A stretch of 64,000 bases of DNA from Maribacter arcticus (GTDB taxonomy: Bacteria > Bacteroidota > Bacteroidia > Flavobacteriales > Flavobacteriaceae): contig NZ_FUYL01000001.1 of the NCBI RefSeq assembly GCF_900167935.1, positions 186,001 to 250,000 on the forward strand. The letters are read 5' to 3'. The notes under the pieces are model-generated. The model saw only the letters and a program-made list of their open reading frames with translations. It searched no databases and was not told where the DNA came from. The stretch's first letter is position 1, and each line of letters starts with the position of its first letter. A program made the translations under genes and the position numbers. Below are positions 39,183-48,956 of this stretch, piece after piece.

Positions 39183-40811
39183 TTAATTATTCATCGTCAG
39201 CAAGAATTCTTCATTGTTCTTCGTTTGTTTAAAACGCTGCTCAATAAACTCCATTGCTTCTACAGGATTCATATCTGCAAGATACTTACGCATAATCCAC
39301 ATACGTTGTAATGTGGTTTCATCCAATAACATGTCGTCTCTACGTGTGCTAGAAGAAGTAAGGTCAATTGCAGGGAATATTCTTCTGTTCGCAATTTTAC
39401 GGTCCAATTGAAGTTCCATGTTACCAGTACCTTTAAATTCTTCAAAGATAACTTCATCCATTTTAGAGCCAGTCTCTGTTAATGCTGTAGCAATAATTGT
39501 AAGAGAACCACCACCTTCTATATTTCGTGCAGCACCAAAGAATCTTTTTGGTTTGTGTAGTGCATTAGCATCAACACCACCACTTAATACTTTACCAGAT
39601 GCAGGTTGAACCGTGTTGTAGGCTCTTGCTAAACGAGTGATTGAGTCTAAAAGGATTACTACATCATGACCACATTCTACTAAACGCTTTGCTTTCTCTA
39701 AAACAATGTTCGCTACACGAACATGTTCTGTTGGTTCTTTGTCAAATGTAGAGGCAACAACTTCACCACGTACATTACGTTGCATGTCGGTAACCTCTTC
39801 AGGACGTTCGTCAATTAATAATATAATCTGATATACCTCAGGATGATTCGCGGCTATACCATTTGCTATATCTTTCAATAGCATAGTTTTACCAGACTTT
39901 GGTTGAGATACGATCATACCTCTTTGTCCTTTTCCTATCGGAGAAAACAAGTCGATAATACGGGTCGATATAGTGCTTTGGCGTTCTGCCAAGTTAAACT
40001 TCTCTTGAGGGAATAACGGAGTTAAATGCTCAAAAGAAACGCGATCACGAACTATCTGTGGGTCAATACCATTAATTTTATTCACCTTAATTAAAGGAAA
40101 ATACTTTTCACCTTCTTTAGGTGGTCTAACATTACCTAAAACGGTATCTCCTGTTTTTAAGCCAAAAAGTCTAATCTGTGATTGTGACACATAAATATCA
40201 TCTGGTGATGATAGGTAATTGTAATCAGATGAACGTAAAAATCCGTAACCATCTTGCATGATATCTAATACGCCTTCACTCGCGATAATAGAATCGAACT
40301 CATATTCGGGCTCTTTGTACCTATTTTTTAGGTCCTTGTCAAAATTACTTTTGTCGTGAGGAGTTCTCGGGTTTGGCTTTTTGTTCTGATTATTATTTTG
40401 AGGAGAATTCTTCTGAAAGTCTTTTTTGACGTTTGGTGCATTTGGAGCTTTTGGCCTTGGCCTTGGCCTTGGCTTTGGAGTTTCCTTCACTTCATTTACT
40501 GGAGAGTCTTCCTTCTTTGGAGACTCTTCTTTTTCAGTAGCTCTAGGTTCCTTTGTTACATTTGGAGCAACAAGTTGTCTTGGCCTTGGTTTTGGCTTCG
40601 TTTTCTCCGCTACTGGTTTGCTAACTTCTGCTGTTTCCGTTTTAATCGGGGCAATAGCAGCAGCAACTTTAGGGTTTGCGGCTTGTAAGTCTAATATTTG
40701 GTAGACTAAATCTAATTTTTTTAAGGTTTTGAATTTAGGAACCTTTAGTCCTTTAGCAATTTCCTGAAGCTCAGGTAGCTTTTTTGATTTTAAATCTGAA
40801 ATCTCAAACAT
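39183..40811 (-). CDS. rho: transcription termination factor Rho
   Basis: Rho is the hexameric RNA-dependent ATPase helicase that ends transcription. The 542-residue protein has a RHO_N domain (about 1-50, [20 protein letters not shown]), then a long disordered Lys/Pro/Arg/Asn-rich insert (about 55-165, with repeated KPRPRP and PNVKK units). The RNA-binding OB-fold follows (about 175-255, [20 protein letters not shown]), then the ATPase core with Walker [12 protein letters not shown] near residue 300 and Walker [17 protein letters not shown]. The insert is normal for Bacteroidota and has been linked to Rho condensate formation in Bacteroides. It is divergent from the DUF4293 gene. Confidence 0.96.
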   Translation of the reverse strand: MFEISDLKSKKLPELQEIAKGLKVPKFKTLKKLDLVYQILDLQAANPKVAAAIAPIKTETAEVSKPVAEKTKPKPRPRQLVAPNVTKEPRATEKEESPKKEDSPVNEVKETPKPRPRPRPKAPNAPNVKKDFQKNSPQNNNQNKKPNPRTPHDKSNFDKDLKNRYKEPEYEFDSIIASEGVLDIMQDGYGFLRSSDYNYLSSPDDIYVSQSQIRLFGLKTGDTVLGNVRPPKEGEKYFPLIKVNKINGIDPQIVRDRVSFEHLTPLFPQEKFNLAERQSTISTRIIDLFSPIGKGQRGMIVSQPKSGKTMLLKDIANGIAANHPEVYQIILLIDERPEEVTDMQRNVRGEVVASTFDKEPTEHVRVANIVLEKAKRLVECGHDVVILLDSITRLARAYNTVQPASGKVLSGGVDANALHKPKRFFGAARNIEGGGSLTIIATALTETGSKMDEVIFEEFKGTGNMELQLDRKIANRRIFPAIDLTSSSTRRDDMLLDETTLQRMWIMRKYLADMNPVEAMEFIEQRFKQTKNNEEFLLTMNN

Positions 40812-40874
40812 TAAGTAGTCGAATAAATTTATGAGTATATTGTATTGTAAGAAGTATATTTTTTGGGTAAACTC

Positions 40875-40890
40875 AAGGAATGTTTTCCTT
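40875..40890. repeat. small inverted repeat in rho upstream region
   Basis: AAGGAATGTTTTCCTT is a 6-bp stem with 4-nt loop, 64-79 bp upstream of the rho start. It could be a weak leader hairpin; no T-run follows. Confidence 0.25.
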
Positions 40891-41003
40891 ATTGGTAGGC
40901 GTTATAACATGATAACGAAGCAATATTACAAATTATTTTGAATAAAAGAGTTATAATTTTTGAAAAGACCTGTATTTTTACGGTATAAAGTGGTAATAAA
41001 TTT

Positions 41004-41414
41004 ATGATTCAAAGAATACAGAGCTTTTATTTACTTATCGTTGCAATTCTTACGGGGGTATTGCCGTTCTTCTTTAATCTATGGATAAACATAGATGGGG
41101 TTGAGGTTTTTGCGGATAATGAAATGATTGTTTCCATTGCCATGTATATGAGTGCTATTCTGGCTATATGGTCTATAGTGCAATTTAAAAATAGAAAAAC
41201 TCAGTTTGTAATTAACAGGCTGAACATGATATTAAATGTTTTTTTACTAGGATTTTTCGTTTATCGATCACTAAACTTATCCGGAGAGGCTTTGGTTTCT
41301 GAGAAGGGTATTGGGATGCTGATTCCAGTATTTTCTATCATTTTTTTGGTCCTTGCAAATAGGGCTATAAAAAAGGATGAAGATCTTGTAAAATCTGTTG
41401 ATCGCTTGCGTTAA
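41004..41414 (+). CDS. DUF4293 family membrane protein
   Basis: The 136-residue protein has four hydrophobic segments and opens MIQRIQSFYLLIVAILTGVL, the signature of DUF4293, a family found only in Bacteroidota. Its partner residues NRLNMILNVFLL and FLVLANRAIKKDEDLVKSVDRLR at the C-terminus are also conserved. Function is unknown. DUF4293 genes are usually adjacent to and divergent from rho, as here, which suggests conserved synteny but not a shared job. Confidence 0.9.
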   Translation: MIQRIQSFYLLIVAILTGVLPFFFNLWINIDGVEVFADNEMIVSIAMYMSAILAIWSIVQFKNRKTQFVINRLNMILNVFLLGFFVYRSLNLSGEALVSEKGIGMLIPVFSIIFLVLANRAIKKDEDLVKSVDRLR

Positions 41415-41443
41415 ACCTAACATCTTAGTAGTATTAGTGCGTT

Positions 41444-41472
41444 AAACCCGGGGTAGTTTCCGGGTTTTTTTG
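41444..41472 (+). terminator. terminator after DUF4293 gene
   Basis: The hairpin AAACCCGG / CCGGGTTT with a short loop is followed by TTTTTG. Confidence 0.85.
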
Positions 41473-41584
41473 TTTTAAGACGTTTTCATTACTTAGATTG
41501 TAATAAGACGCGACATCTACTATATTATGAATGCCTAAAATTATTTAAATGGTTGAAAAGGTGAAACAGATACAGATGCTATAG

Positions 41585-42079
41585 CTAACGCTTTCCTAAT
41601 TCTACAACAACTAAATCTTTAATGTCTTCCCCGTCTATTATAAAACGTAACATTGTACGTACTTGGTGAAACCCGTGCTTACCACAGGCACCTGGGTTCA
41701 TATGTAGAACTCCCAATTTTTTATCCATCATAACTTTAAGAATATGAGAGTGTCCGCAGATGAATAGTTTTGGCGGATTCTCTTTTATCATATCTCGTGT
41801 TCTTACATTGTATTTAGGAGGGTAACCGCCAATATGAGTTATCCAAACATCTACACCTTCACAGAAAAATCTATTATTTTCTCGAAATTCTTTTTGAATA
41901 ATATGGTCGTCAATATTGCCATGTACACCTTTTAAAGGCTTTAATTTTTCAATTGCATCTGTTACCTCTAAAGAACCTATGTCGCCTGCATGCCAAACTT
42001 CATCGGCCCAGCCAACATGCTTTAATATTGCATCGTCTATGTGAGAATGGGTGTCTGAAAGCAATAAAATTTTAGTCAT
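41585..42079 (-). CDS. YfcE-type metallophosphoesterase
   Basis: The 164-residue protein has the calcineurin-like phosphoesterase motifs in order: LLSDTHSHID, VWHAGDIGS, VHGNIDD, ITHIGGYP and ICGHSH. These residues bind two metal ions. It belongs to the YfcE/MJ0936 group of small single-domain phosphodiesterases. The physiological substrate is not known. It is divergent from truA and its downstream neighbour is DUF4293 on the opposite strand, so it is a single gene. Confidence 0.9.
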   Translation of the reverse strand: MTKILLLSDTHSHIDDAILKHVGWADEVWHAGDIGSLEVTDAIEKLKPLKGVHGNIDDHIIQKEFRENNRFFCEGVDVWITHIGGYPPKYNVRTRDMIKENPPKLFICGHSHILKVMMDKKLGVLHMNPGACGKHGFHQVRTMLRFIIDGEDIKDLVVVELGKR

Positions 42080-42207
42080 GATTTGAATTCGATTTTAGTG
42101 AAGGAGTTGAGCTACAATAACAATTTTTAAGAGTTGACCATTAAAAATGAATTTTAAAACGGATTCCTTTTTAATATCTTTACAGAATACAAAACTAGTA
42201 CATCCCT

Positions 42208-42957
42208 TTGAGATTCTTTATTCAATTTTCATACTTCGGTAAAGCTTATCATGGTTGGCAAAATCAGCCAAACGCAATAACGGTTCAAGAGGTATTGGAA
42301 AATGCCATGTCTAAACTATTGAATAGTCCTATTTCTGTAATGGGAGCAGGCCGTACTGATACTGGAGTGCATGCCAAAGAAATGTACGCTCATTTTGATG
42401 TTGAGCAATTAACGAAAATTCCTGAACTACTTTTTAGGCTTAATTCTTACTTGCCTAATGATATAGCTGTACAGCGTATTTTTGAAGTAAAAGATGATGC
42501 ACACGCGCGTTTTAATGCCACGGCTCGTACCTATGAATACCATATTTCAAAAACTAAAGACCCATTTATAATGGATATGGCACATTTTATATGGAAAGAT
42601 CTGGACTTAGCTAAAATGAATACTGCCGCAGAGTATTTAATCGGTAAAAAAGATTTTGAGTGCTTTTCTAAATCGAATACAGATGTGTTTACCAATATTT
42701 GCGATTTACGGGAAGCAAAATGGGTGGTAGAAAACGATAAGCTTATTTTTACAATTACAGCTGATAGATTTTTAAGAAACATGGTAAGAGCTCTGGTTGG
42801 AACACTATTAAATGTAGGTGTTGGTAAATATTCGGCCGACTATGTTAATACCATATTAAAAAGTAAGGATAGGACAATGGCGGGAGCATCCGTTCCTGCA
42901 AAAGGATTATATTTGACCTCTATTGTTTACCCCAATACTATTTTAAAAAATGGATAA
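42208..42957 (+). CDS. truA: tRNA pseudouridine(38-40) synthase
   Basis: TruA converts U38-U40 in the anticodon arm to pseudouridine. The 249-residue protein starts at a TTG (42208, MRFFIQFSYFGKAYHGWQ), because the conserved 'F..YFG..YHGWQ' opening leaves no room for a later ATG. The catalytic Asp51 is in GAGRTDTGVHAKEM. The C-terminal DRFLRNMVRALVGTLLNVG is also typical. The last 8 bp overlap the start of the exporter gene at 42950, so the two are translationally linked. Confidence 0.95.
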   Translation: MRFFIQFSYFGKAYHGWQNQPNAITVQEVLENAMSKLLNSPISVMGAGRTDTGVHAKEMYAHFDVEQLTKIPELLFRLNSYLPNDIAVQRIFEVKDDAHARFNATARTYEYHISKTKDPFIMDMAHFIWKDLDLAKMNTAAEYLIGKKDFECFSKSNTDVFTNICDLREAKWVVENDKLIFTITADRFLRNMVRALVGTLLNVGVGKYSADYVNTILKSKDRTMAGASVPAKGLYLTSIVYPNTILKNG

Positions 42958-44716
42958 GGATTCTGGCAAAGCATTTGACACTCGTCTTTTTAAACGCTTA
43001 ATGGCCTACACCAAACCGTACAAACTTACTTTCTATGGGGTAGCGCTTTCAGCTATTTTATTGTCTGGTTTCGCTATTCTAACTCCACTTATTGTTAAGG
43101 AAATCATTGATAATGCCATCAAGCAAAGCAATGAAGAGATGTTGTTAAATTTAACGATTGCCATGTTAGTAGTTTTGATAGGGCAAGTGGTTAGTCAATT
43201 GGCCTTTAACTATTATGCTAACTGGTTGGGTGAGTCTGTTATAAAGGATATCCGTATAGATTTATTTAAAAAAATGCTCAGTTTTAAAATGAAGTATTTT
43301 GACAATTCTTCATTGGGTGTTTTGGTTACTAGGGCAGTTGCCGATATGCAAAGAATTGGGGAGATATTCAGTCAGGGTTTTTTCGTAATAGTAGCAGATT
43401 TATTAAAAATGTTAGTTGCTGCGGTTGTAATGCTCATTATCAATTGGAAACTTTCATTAATTGTTTTCTCGTTATTGCCCTTAATTATTTACGCAACTAG
43501 GTTATTTCAGAAGGCTATGAAAATTGCCTTTACCGAAGTTAGGGCAGAAGTGTCCAATTTGAATTCCTTTGTTCAAGAGCGAATTACGGGCATGAAAATA
43601 GTTCAACTATTTACCCGAGAAAAAATTGAGAGCGATAAGTTTAGGGTAATCAATGAAAAGCATAAAAATGCGTGGTTAAAAACAGTTTGGTATAATTCTA
43701 TTTTCTTTCCTATTGCAGAAATTGTCTCATCGATAACAGTTGGCCTAATTGTTTGGTACGGAGGATTACAAAACGTGGCAAACATAACTACCGATATTGC
43801 TGGTACCATCTTCGCATTTATAATGCTAATAGATTTGCTGTTTAGACCTCTTCGCCAAATCGCCGATAAATTCAATACGCTACAAATGGGAATGGTAGCT
43901 GCAAATAGAGTTTTTAAAATATTAGATACCGATAGTCATATACAGAATGTTGGTTCTTATGAGCAAGAAGTAATTAAGGGTGATATAAAGTTTGAAAATG
44001 TTCGTTTTGGATATTTAGAGGACGAGGAAGTACTTCATGGTATTTCTTTTGAGGTAAAAGCTGGAGAAACGGTTGCTATTGTTGGTTCTACTGGCGCAGG
44101 TAAGAGTACTATAATTAATTTATTGAATCGTTTTTATGAAATTAATTCAGGAGAGATAACCATTGATGGTGTTGATATTAAGGAATATAAATTAGCATCT
44201 TTACGTTCCCATATAGCGGTTGTTTTACAAGATGTATTTTTATTTGCTGATACGATTGCAAATAATATTTCATTGAAAAGTGCAACGATAAGTGTTGATG
44301 ATATTGAAAATGCTGCTAAAGCCATTGGCGTCGACGAATTCATATCTAGTCTTCCTGGTGGTTATGAGTATAATGTAAAAGAACGGGGCACTATGCTTTC
44401 GAGTGGTCAACGTCAATTAATAGCTTTTCTAAGGGCATATGTAAGTAACCCAAGTATTTTAATTTTAGATGAAGCTACCTCATCTGTAGATACCTATTCA
44501 GAACAATTGATACAATTAGCTACTGACAAAATAACTCAGGGTAGAACTTCAATCGTTATTGCACATCGCTTGGCAACCATTAAAAAAGCGGATAAGATTA
44601 TAGTTATGGATGCTGGTAAAATCGTAGAATCTGGCACTCACAAACAACTACTTAAAAAAGGTGGATACTACAGTAATCTCTATGAAGCTCAATTCTTAGC
44701 AGAAGAGGTCGCTTAA
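42950..44716 (+). CDS. ABC exporter, fused permease/ATPase (MsbA/LmrA-like)
   Basis: The 588-residue protein has a six-helix ABC-transmembrane domain (about 1-330) and an ATPase domain with Walker A GSTGAGKST, signature LSSGQRQLIAFLRA, Walker B LILDEATSSVD and His switch in IAHRLATI. This half-transporter architecture dimerises. It could export lipids or other hydrophobic molecules like MsbA, or peptides; the substrate is not readable. It overlaps truA by 8 bp, an arrangement seen in other Flavobacteriaceae, and its end converges on cdaA with 3 bp between stops. Confidence 0.92.
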   Translation: MDKDSGKAFDTRLFKRLMAYTKPYKLTFYGVALSAILLSGFAILTPLIVKEIIDNAIKQSNEEMLLNLTIAMLVVLIGQVVSQLAFNYYANWLGESVIKDIRIDLFKKMLSFKMKYFDNSSLGVLVTRAVADMQRIGEIFSQGFFVIVADLLKMLVAAVVMLIINWKLSLIVFSLLPLIIYATRLFQKAMKIAFTEVRAEVSNLNSFVQERITGMKIVQLFTREKIESDKFRVINEKHKNAWLKTVWYNSIFFPIAEIVSSITVGLIVWYGGLQNVANITTDIAGTIFAFIMLIDLLFRPLRQIADKFNTLQMGMVAANRVFKILDTDSHIQNVGSYEQEVIKGDIKFENVRFGYLEDEEVLHGISFEVKAGETVAIVGSTGAGKSTIINLLNRFYEINSGEITIDGVDIKEYKLASLRSHIAVVLQDVFLFADTIANNISLKSATISVDDIENAAKAIGVDEFISSLPGGYEYNVKERGTMLSSGQRQLIAFLRAYVSNPSILILDEATSSVDTYSEQLIQLATDKITQGRTSIVIAHRLATIKKADKIIVMDAGKIVESGTHKQLLKKGGYYSNLYEAQFLAEEVA

Positions 44717-44719
44717 CTT

Positions 44720-45505
44720 TTAAATTAAATCTTGTTTAAGCATATTACCTAATTGTGTGATGGAATCATACAAAACGAATTCTCCATTTTTTATATAGGA
44801 AATTAAACCTGTTTCTTCACTTACCACAAGACTTAATGCGTCTGTTTTTTCGCTGATGCCTACAGCTGCTCTATGTCGTAGTCCAAAACGCAGCGGAATG
44901 TTTCGCTCATTAGACACAGGAAGTATAACTCTAGTAGCAACTATATAATTCCCCGCTATAACGGCAGCGCCATCATGCAGCGTGCTATTTTTATAAAATA
45001 TACTTTCAAGAATAGGCTGGTTGATTTCGATATTCATTCGATCACCGGTAGACTTAATAAAATCTAAAGAATTATTACGCTCTATTACCAAAATAGCACC
45101 TGTCTTGGTGCTAGACATTTTTTCGCAAGCTTTAAGAATCGAATCTACATCGGTGTCAGTTGAAATACCCTCTTGCTTTAAAAATTTAAAGTGTTTTACA
45201 AAATTCCTTTTGTTGGCAAAATTAGTTGACCCTATCATCAATAGAAATTTTCGAATCTCTTGTTGAAAAACAATGATTAGCGCAATTAAGCCTACTTGCA
45301 TAAATGCACCTACCATACTACTAATCATTTGCATGTCTAGAAGTTCTGTTAGTTTCCAAAAGGCCCAAACAATTACTATTCCAATAAAAATATTGATAGC
45401 TACCGAACCACGAACTAACTTGTAGATATAGTATAGAAGTACGGCAACAAAAATGATGTCTAATACATCGGTAATTCTAAAGTCAATAAAATTTAAAAAA
45501 TCCAA
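44720..45505 (-). CDS. cdaA: diadenylate cyclase, membrane-bound (CdaA/DacA type)
   Basis: CdaA makes the second messenger c-di-AMP from two ATP. The 261-residue protein has three N-terminal transmembrane helices (to about residue 85), then a DisA_N/DAC domain with the catalytic DGA (STLHDGAAVI, about residue 173) and RHR (GLRHRAAVGISE, about residue 206) motifs. The start is TTG 45505, as no other start precedes the first helix. folP lies 54 bp upstream on the same strand, so folP-cdaA form an operon; this order is common in Bacteroidota. c-di-AMP usually controls potassium and osmotic balance. Confidence 0.94.
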   Translation of the reverse strand: MDFLNFIDFRITDVLDIIFVAVLLYYIYKLVRGSVAINIFIGIVIVWAFWKLTELLDMQMISSMVGAFMQVGLIALIIVFQQEIRKFLLMIGSTNFANKRNFVKHFKFLKQEGISTDTDVDSILKACEKMSSTKTGAILVIERNNSLDFIKSTGDRMNIEINQPILESIFYKNSTLHDGAAVIAGNYIVATRVILPVSNERNIPLRFGLRHRAAVGISEKTDALSLVVSEETGLISYIKNGEFVLYDSITQLGNMLKQDLI

Positions 45506-45559
45506 TCAGTACCGTTTTAGTAAAATTAAGAAAATTGATAACAAGAAATAAGTATAAAA

Positions 45560-46384
45560 TTAGGCATTTAATTGATCATGTAGTTTTACACATTCCATAG
45601 CCTCTCTTACATCGTGTACCCGTAAAATTTTAGCACCTTTTTGAAGACAGACCATGTGTAATGCCGTTGTACCGTTTAAAGCTTGGTCTGCAGTAGTATT
45701 CAATGTTTTGTAAATCATTGATTTTCTACTAATTCCTACCAATAAGGGCAACTCAATAAAACTCATCATTTCTAATTGTCTTAAGAGTTCGTAGTTCTGG
45801 TTTAAGTTTTTAGCGAAACCAAAACCTGGGTCTATTATAATATCCTTAATTCCTAAAGATTTAGCTATTGAAAGCCTTTCAGAAAAAAACAAAAGTACTT
45901 CTTTAAGCACATCGTCATAATTTGTTTGTTGCTGCATATTTTGGGGAGTTCCTCTCGTATGCATCATAATATAGGGAACATTCAATTGCGCAACAGTATT
46001 CAACATTTGTTGGTCTTGTACCCCAGCTGAAATATCATTGATAATTGCCGCGCCACTGCTGATACATTCTATAGCTACCTTACTTCTAAAGGTATCAATT
46101 GATACTATTGCCTCGGAAAACTCTTTTAAAATGATTGAAATTATAGGAACTATCCGTTTTAATTCGGTTTGTTCATCTACTTCTATCGCACCAGGTCTGG
46201 TACTATAGGCGCCCACATCAATAAAACTTGCGCCGTCGTTTATCATTTTCTCAACGTGATGTAAAATACTAGAATCGTCTTTGTATTTTCCACCATCATA
46301 AAAAGAATCCGGAGTCAAATTTAAAATACCCATTACTTTAGGTTGATGTAGTGAAATAAGTTTACCGTTGCAGTTTATGGTCAT
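45560..46384 (-). CDS. folP: dihydropteroate synthase
   Basis: FolP joins p-aminobenzoate to dihydropterin pyrophosphate in folate synthesis. ATG 46384 is chosen rather than the TTG two codons earlier, giving 274 residues. Motifs are MGILNLTPDSFYDGG, IDVGAYSTRPGA (the family's usual GGxSTRPG, here GAYSTRPG), DIIIDPGFGFAKNLNQNYEL and LVGISRKSMI. It is the upstream gene of a folP-cdaA operon and divergent from the DUF1599 gene. Confidence 0.95.
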   Translation of the reverse strand: MTINCNGKLISLHQPKVMGILNLTPDSFYDGGKYKDDSSILHHVEKMINDGASFIDVGAYSTRPGAIEVDEQTELKRIVPIISIILKEFSEAIVSIDTFRSKVAIECISSGAAIINDISAGVQDQQMLNTVAQLNVPYIMMHTRGTPQNMQQQTNYDDVLKEVLLFFSERLSIAKSLGIKDIIIDPGFGFAKNLNQNYELLRQLEMMSFIELPLLVGISRKSMIYKTLNTTADQALNGTTALHMVCLQKGAKILRVHDVREAMECVKLHDQLNA

Positions 46385-46487
46385 TATCAAGAATTAATAG
46401 GAATTTGTGGCATTTTCCAAGTTTCAACCATCAATCTTGATGGTTACAGTTTTTTAAGCGAAATTTACACAAAATAGATAGAATTAC

Positions 46488-47036
46488 ATGCTAGATACGG
46501 CACAGGAATACGATGAGGTGATTCAGGTTTGTTTGAATCTGTACCAGAAAAAAATGTCAGATTATGGTAGTGCATGGCGAATCTTAAGATTACCATCTTT
46601 AACCGACCAAATATTCATTAAAGCTCAGCGAATAAGGAGTCTTCAAGAAAATGAAGTTCGTAAAGTTGATGAAGATGAACGTTCAGAGTTTATTGGGATT
46701 ATTAATTATTCTGTTATGGCGTTAATTCAGTTAGAATTGGGTGTTGTTGATCAGCCCGATTTAAATACAGAAAAGGCCGTAGAATTATATTCCAAACATA
46801 TTAAAATAACTAAGGAGCTTATGCTGAATAAAAACCATGATTATGGTGAAGCATGGCGTGATATGAGGGTGAGCTCACTAACAGATTTAATATTGCAAAA
46901 ATTACTTCGTGTAAAACAGATTGAGGATAATAAAGGTAAAACCGTGGTGAGTGAAGGGATTGATGCAAATTATCAAGATATGATTAATTATGCTGTTTTT
47001 GCATTAATACATTTAGGAACAGAATCAGAAAAATAA
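46488..47036 (+). CDS. DUF1599 protein, internal duplication
   Basis: The 182-residue protein is made of two copies of one module. Copy 1 (about 1-85) has KKMSDYGSAWRILRLPSLTD and KAQRIRSLQ. Copy 2 (about 95-182) has KNHDYGEAWRDMRVSSLTD and KLLRVKQIE. DUF1599 is restricted to Bacteroidota; the function is unknown. It starts a co-directional block of five genes (to clpS, 50089) with gaps of 8 to 41 bp, consistent with an operon. Confidence 0.9.
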   Translation: MLDTAQEYDEVIQVCLNLYQKKMSDYGSAWRILRLPSLTDQIFIKAQRIRSLQENEVRKVDEDERSEFIGIINYSVMALIQLELGVVDQPDLNTEKAVELYSKHIKITKELMLNKNHDYGEAWRDMRVSSLTDLILQKLLRVKQIEDNKGKTVVSEGIDANYQDMINYAVFALIHLGTESEK

Positions 47037-47044
47037 ATTCAATA

Positions 47045-48142
47045 ATGAAGTATTTAGTGGGTGTCGTTAGAATTTTTGTTGGAATTCTTTTTATTATTAG
47101 CGGATTTATAAAATTGAATGACCCAGTTGGTTTTTCTTTTAAATTAGAAGAATATTTTAGTCAAGGTGTTTTAGACCTTCCTTTTTTAACACCTTATGCA
47201 TTAGCAATTTCAATTTTGGTAGTTGTTGTTGAGGTTATGGTAGGGGTAATGCTTATTCTTGGATATAAGCGTAAGATTACAGTTTGGACCTTACTTGCAA
47301 TGATTATTTTCTTCACATTTCTAACCTTTTATTCAGCCTATTTTAATAAAGTTACCGATTGTGGTTGTTTTGGAGATGCTATTAAATTGACACCATGGGA
47401 ATCTTTCACTAAAGATGTGGTGCTTTTAATTTTGATTCTTATAATATATGCAGGTAGAAAGTATATTACTCCACTAGTAAAACCACATACTGTAAAAGCT
47501 GCTTTAATGGTTTCACTATTAGCTTGTATAGGATACGTTTATTACGTGCTTAACCATTTGCCAGTTATTGATTTTAGACCCTATGAAATAGGAAAGAACA
47601 TAGAAGAAGGCATGAGTGTTCCAGAAAATGCTCCTAAAGCCATATTTGAATATAAATGGAAATTCAATGTGAATGGTAATGAGGAAATTTATATAACCAA
47701 TGGAGCTTACCCTACTGTTGATGGTGAATATATTGATGTAGAAACAAAAGAGATGCAAGCAGGTTACGAGCCACCAGTGCACGACTTTACTGTTGAGCAA
47801 GAAGGAGAAGATTTTGCTAGTTCTTTATTGCAAGAACCAAAGTTGGTTATGGTAATTGCTTATGATTTAAGAAAGTCTAATCTAGATGTATTTAAAGAAA
47901 TTAAATCTGTTGCAGAAAAAGCATTGAAAGCTGGGTATAAAGTAATTGGTATGTCTGCTTCTGGTCCTGACCAAACTACTTTCTTAAAAAAGGAATATGG
48001 ATTAGGGTTTGATTTTTACTTTACAGACGAAACGACCTTGAAGACTATTGTTCGTTCTAACCCAGGAGTATTGGTTTTAGAAAAAGGTACAATAAAACAG
48101 AAAGTACATTACAATGATTTAGAGGATTTAAAATTTGACTAG
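47045..48142 (+). CDS. DoxX/MauE-like membrane protein (BT_3928 type)
   Basis: The 365-residue protein has four or five N-terminal helices (about 1-165) with the MauE/DoxX signature VRIFVGILFIISGFIKLNDP and a CGCFGD redox-type cysteine pair between helices (VTDCGCFGDAIKLTP). A soluble C-terminal part (about 190-365) has a thioredoxin-like pattern (MVIAYDLRKSNLDV, YGLGFDFYFTDETTLK) but no CxxC. The family is widespread in Bacteroidota and the function is unresolved. It lies 8 bp after DUF1599 and 41 bp before tpiA. Confidence 0.85.
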   Translation: MKYLVGVVRIFVGILFIISGFIKLNDPVGFSFKLEEYFSQGVLDLPFLTPYALAISILVVVVEVMVGVMLILGYKRKITVWTLLAMIIFFTFLTFYSAYFNKVTDCGCFGDAIKLTPWESFTKDVVLLILILIIYAGRKYITPLVKPHTVKAALMVSLLACIGYVYYVLNHLPVIDFRPYEIGKNIEEGMSVPENAPKAIFEYKWKFNVNGNEEIYITNGAYPTVDGEYIDVETKEMQAGYEPPVHDFTVEQEGEDFASSLLQEPKLVMVIAYDLRKSNLDVFKEIKSVAEKALKAGYKVIGMSASGPDQTTFLKKEYGLGFDFYFTDETTLKTIVRSNPGVLVLEKGTIKQKVHYNDLEDLKFD

Positions 48143-48183
48143 AATTTTAAACCAAAATAAAAATAATTAGAAATATAATTGAA

Positions 48184-48933
48184 ATGAGAGCAAAAATAGT
48201 AGCAGGAAATTGGAAGATGAACAAGAATTTGGCAGAAACTGAAACACTTTTAGCAGAGTTATCGGCAAAATTGCCAGACACTACTGCAGAAGTAATGGTA
48301 TCGCCAACATATGTTAATTTGGCTAGCGCTGTTCGTACATTAGATAATTCTAAAATTGAGGTAATCGCTCAGAATATGCATTATGCTGAAAGTGGAGCTT
48401 TTACAGGTGAGATTTCTGCAGATATGCTTTTGAGTATTGGCATTGATACAGTTATAATAGGACATTCTGAAAGAAGAGCATATTTTGCAGAAGGTGATGA
48501 AATCCTATCTAAAAAGGTAGCTACTGCTTTGAAAAAAGGAATGCGAGTAATGTTCTGTTTCGGAGAGGAATTAGAAGATCGTAAATCTGGTAATCATTTT
48601 AAATTGGTCGAAAGCCAGTTGAAAAATGTTCTTTTTAATTTAGAACCATCTGCTTGGTCAAAAATTGTATTGGCATACGAGCCAGTATGGGCTATTGGAA
48701 CAGGAGAAACTGCTTCGCCAGAACAAGCTCAAGAAATGCACGCATTTATTCGTAAAACTATTGCAGAAGCTTTTGATGCAACTATAGCTAACAATGTTAC
48801 AATTTTGTATGGTGGTAGCGTTAAACCGGGCAATGCAGTAGAAATTTTCTCAAAACCAGATGTTGATGGTGGTTTAATCGGTGGCGCTGCACTAGTTGCA
48901 GATGATTTCATAGCAATCGTGAAAGCGATTTAG
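48184..48933 (+). CDS. tpiA: triosephosphate isomerase
   Basis: TpiA interconverts dihydroxyacetone phosphate and glyceraldehyde-3-phosphate in glycolysis. The 249-residue protein has the catalytic Lys in AGNWKMNKN, the His in IGHSERRAYF, the Glu in AYEPVWAIGTGETAS and phosphate loop YGGSVKPGN. Length is standard. It lies between the DoxX-like gene and prmA with a 23-bp gap to prmA, in the same operon. Confidence 0.97.
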   Translation: MRAKIVAGNWKMNKNLAETETLLAELSAKLPDTTAEVMVSPTYVNLASAVRTLDNSKIEVIAQNMHYAESGAFTGEISADMLLSIGIDTVIIGHSERRAYFAEGDEILSKKVATALKKGMRVMFCFGEELEDRKSGNHFKLVESQLKNVLFNLEPSAWSKIVLAYEPVWAIGTGETASPEQAQEMHAFIRKTIAEAFDATIANNVTILYGGSVKPGNAVEIFSKPDVDGGLIGGAALVADDFIAIVKAI

Positions 48934-48956
48934 TTGAAAAAACTCAGTATTTTAAA

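Noticed and set aside
40356-40704. Open frames opposite the rho insert
   Set aside because: Trp/Leu/Phe-rich or Gly/Phe-rich translations arise from the Lys/Pro/Arg-coding repeats on the other strand.
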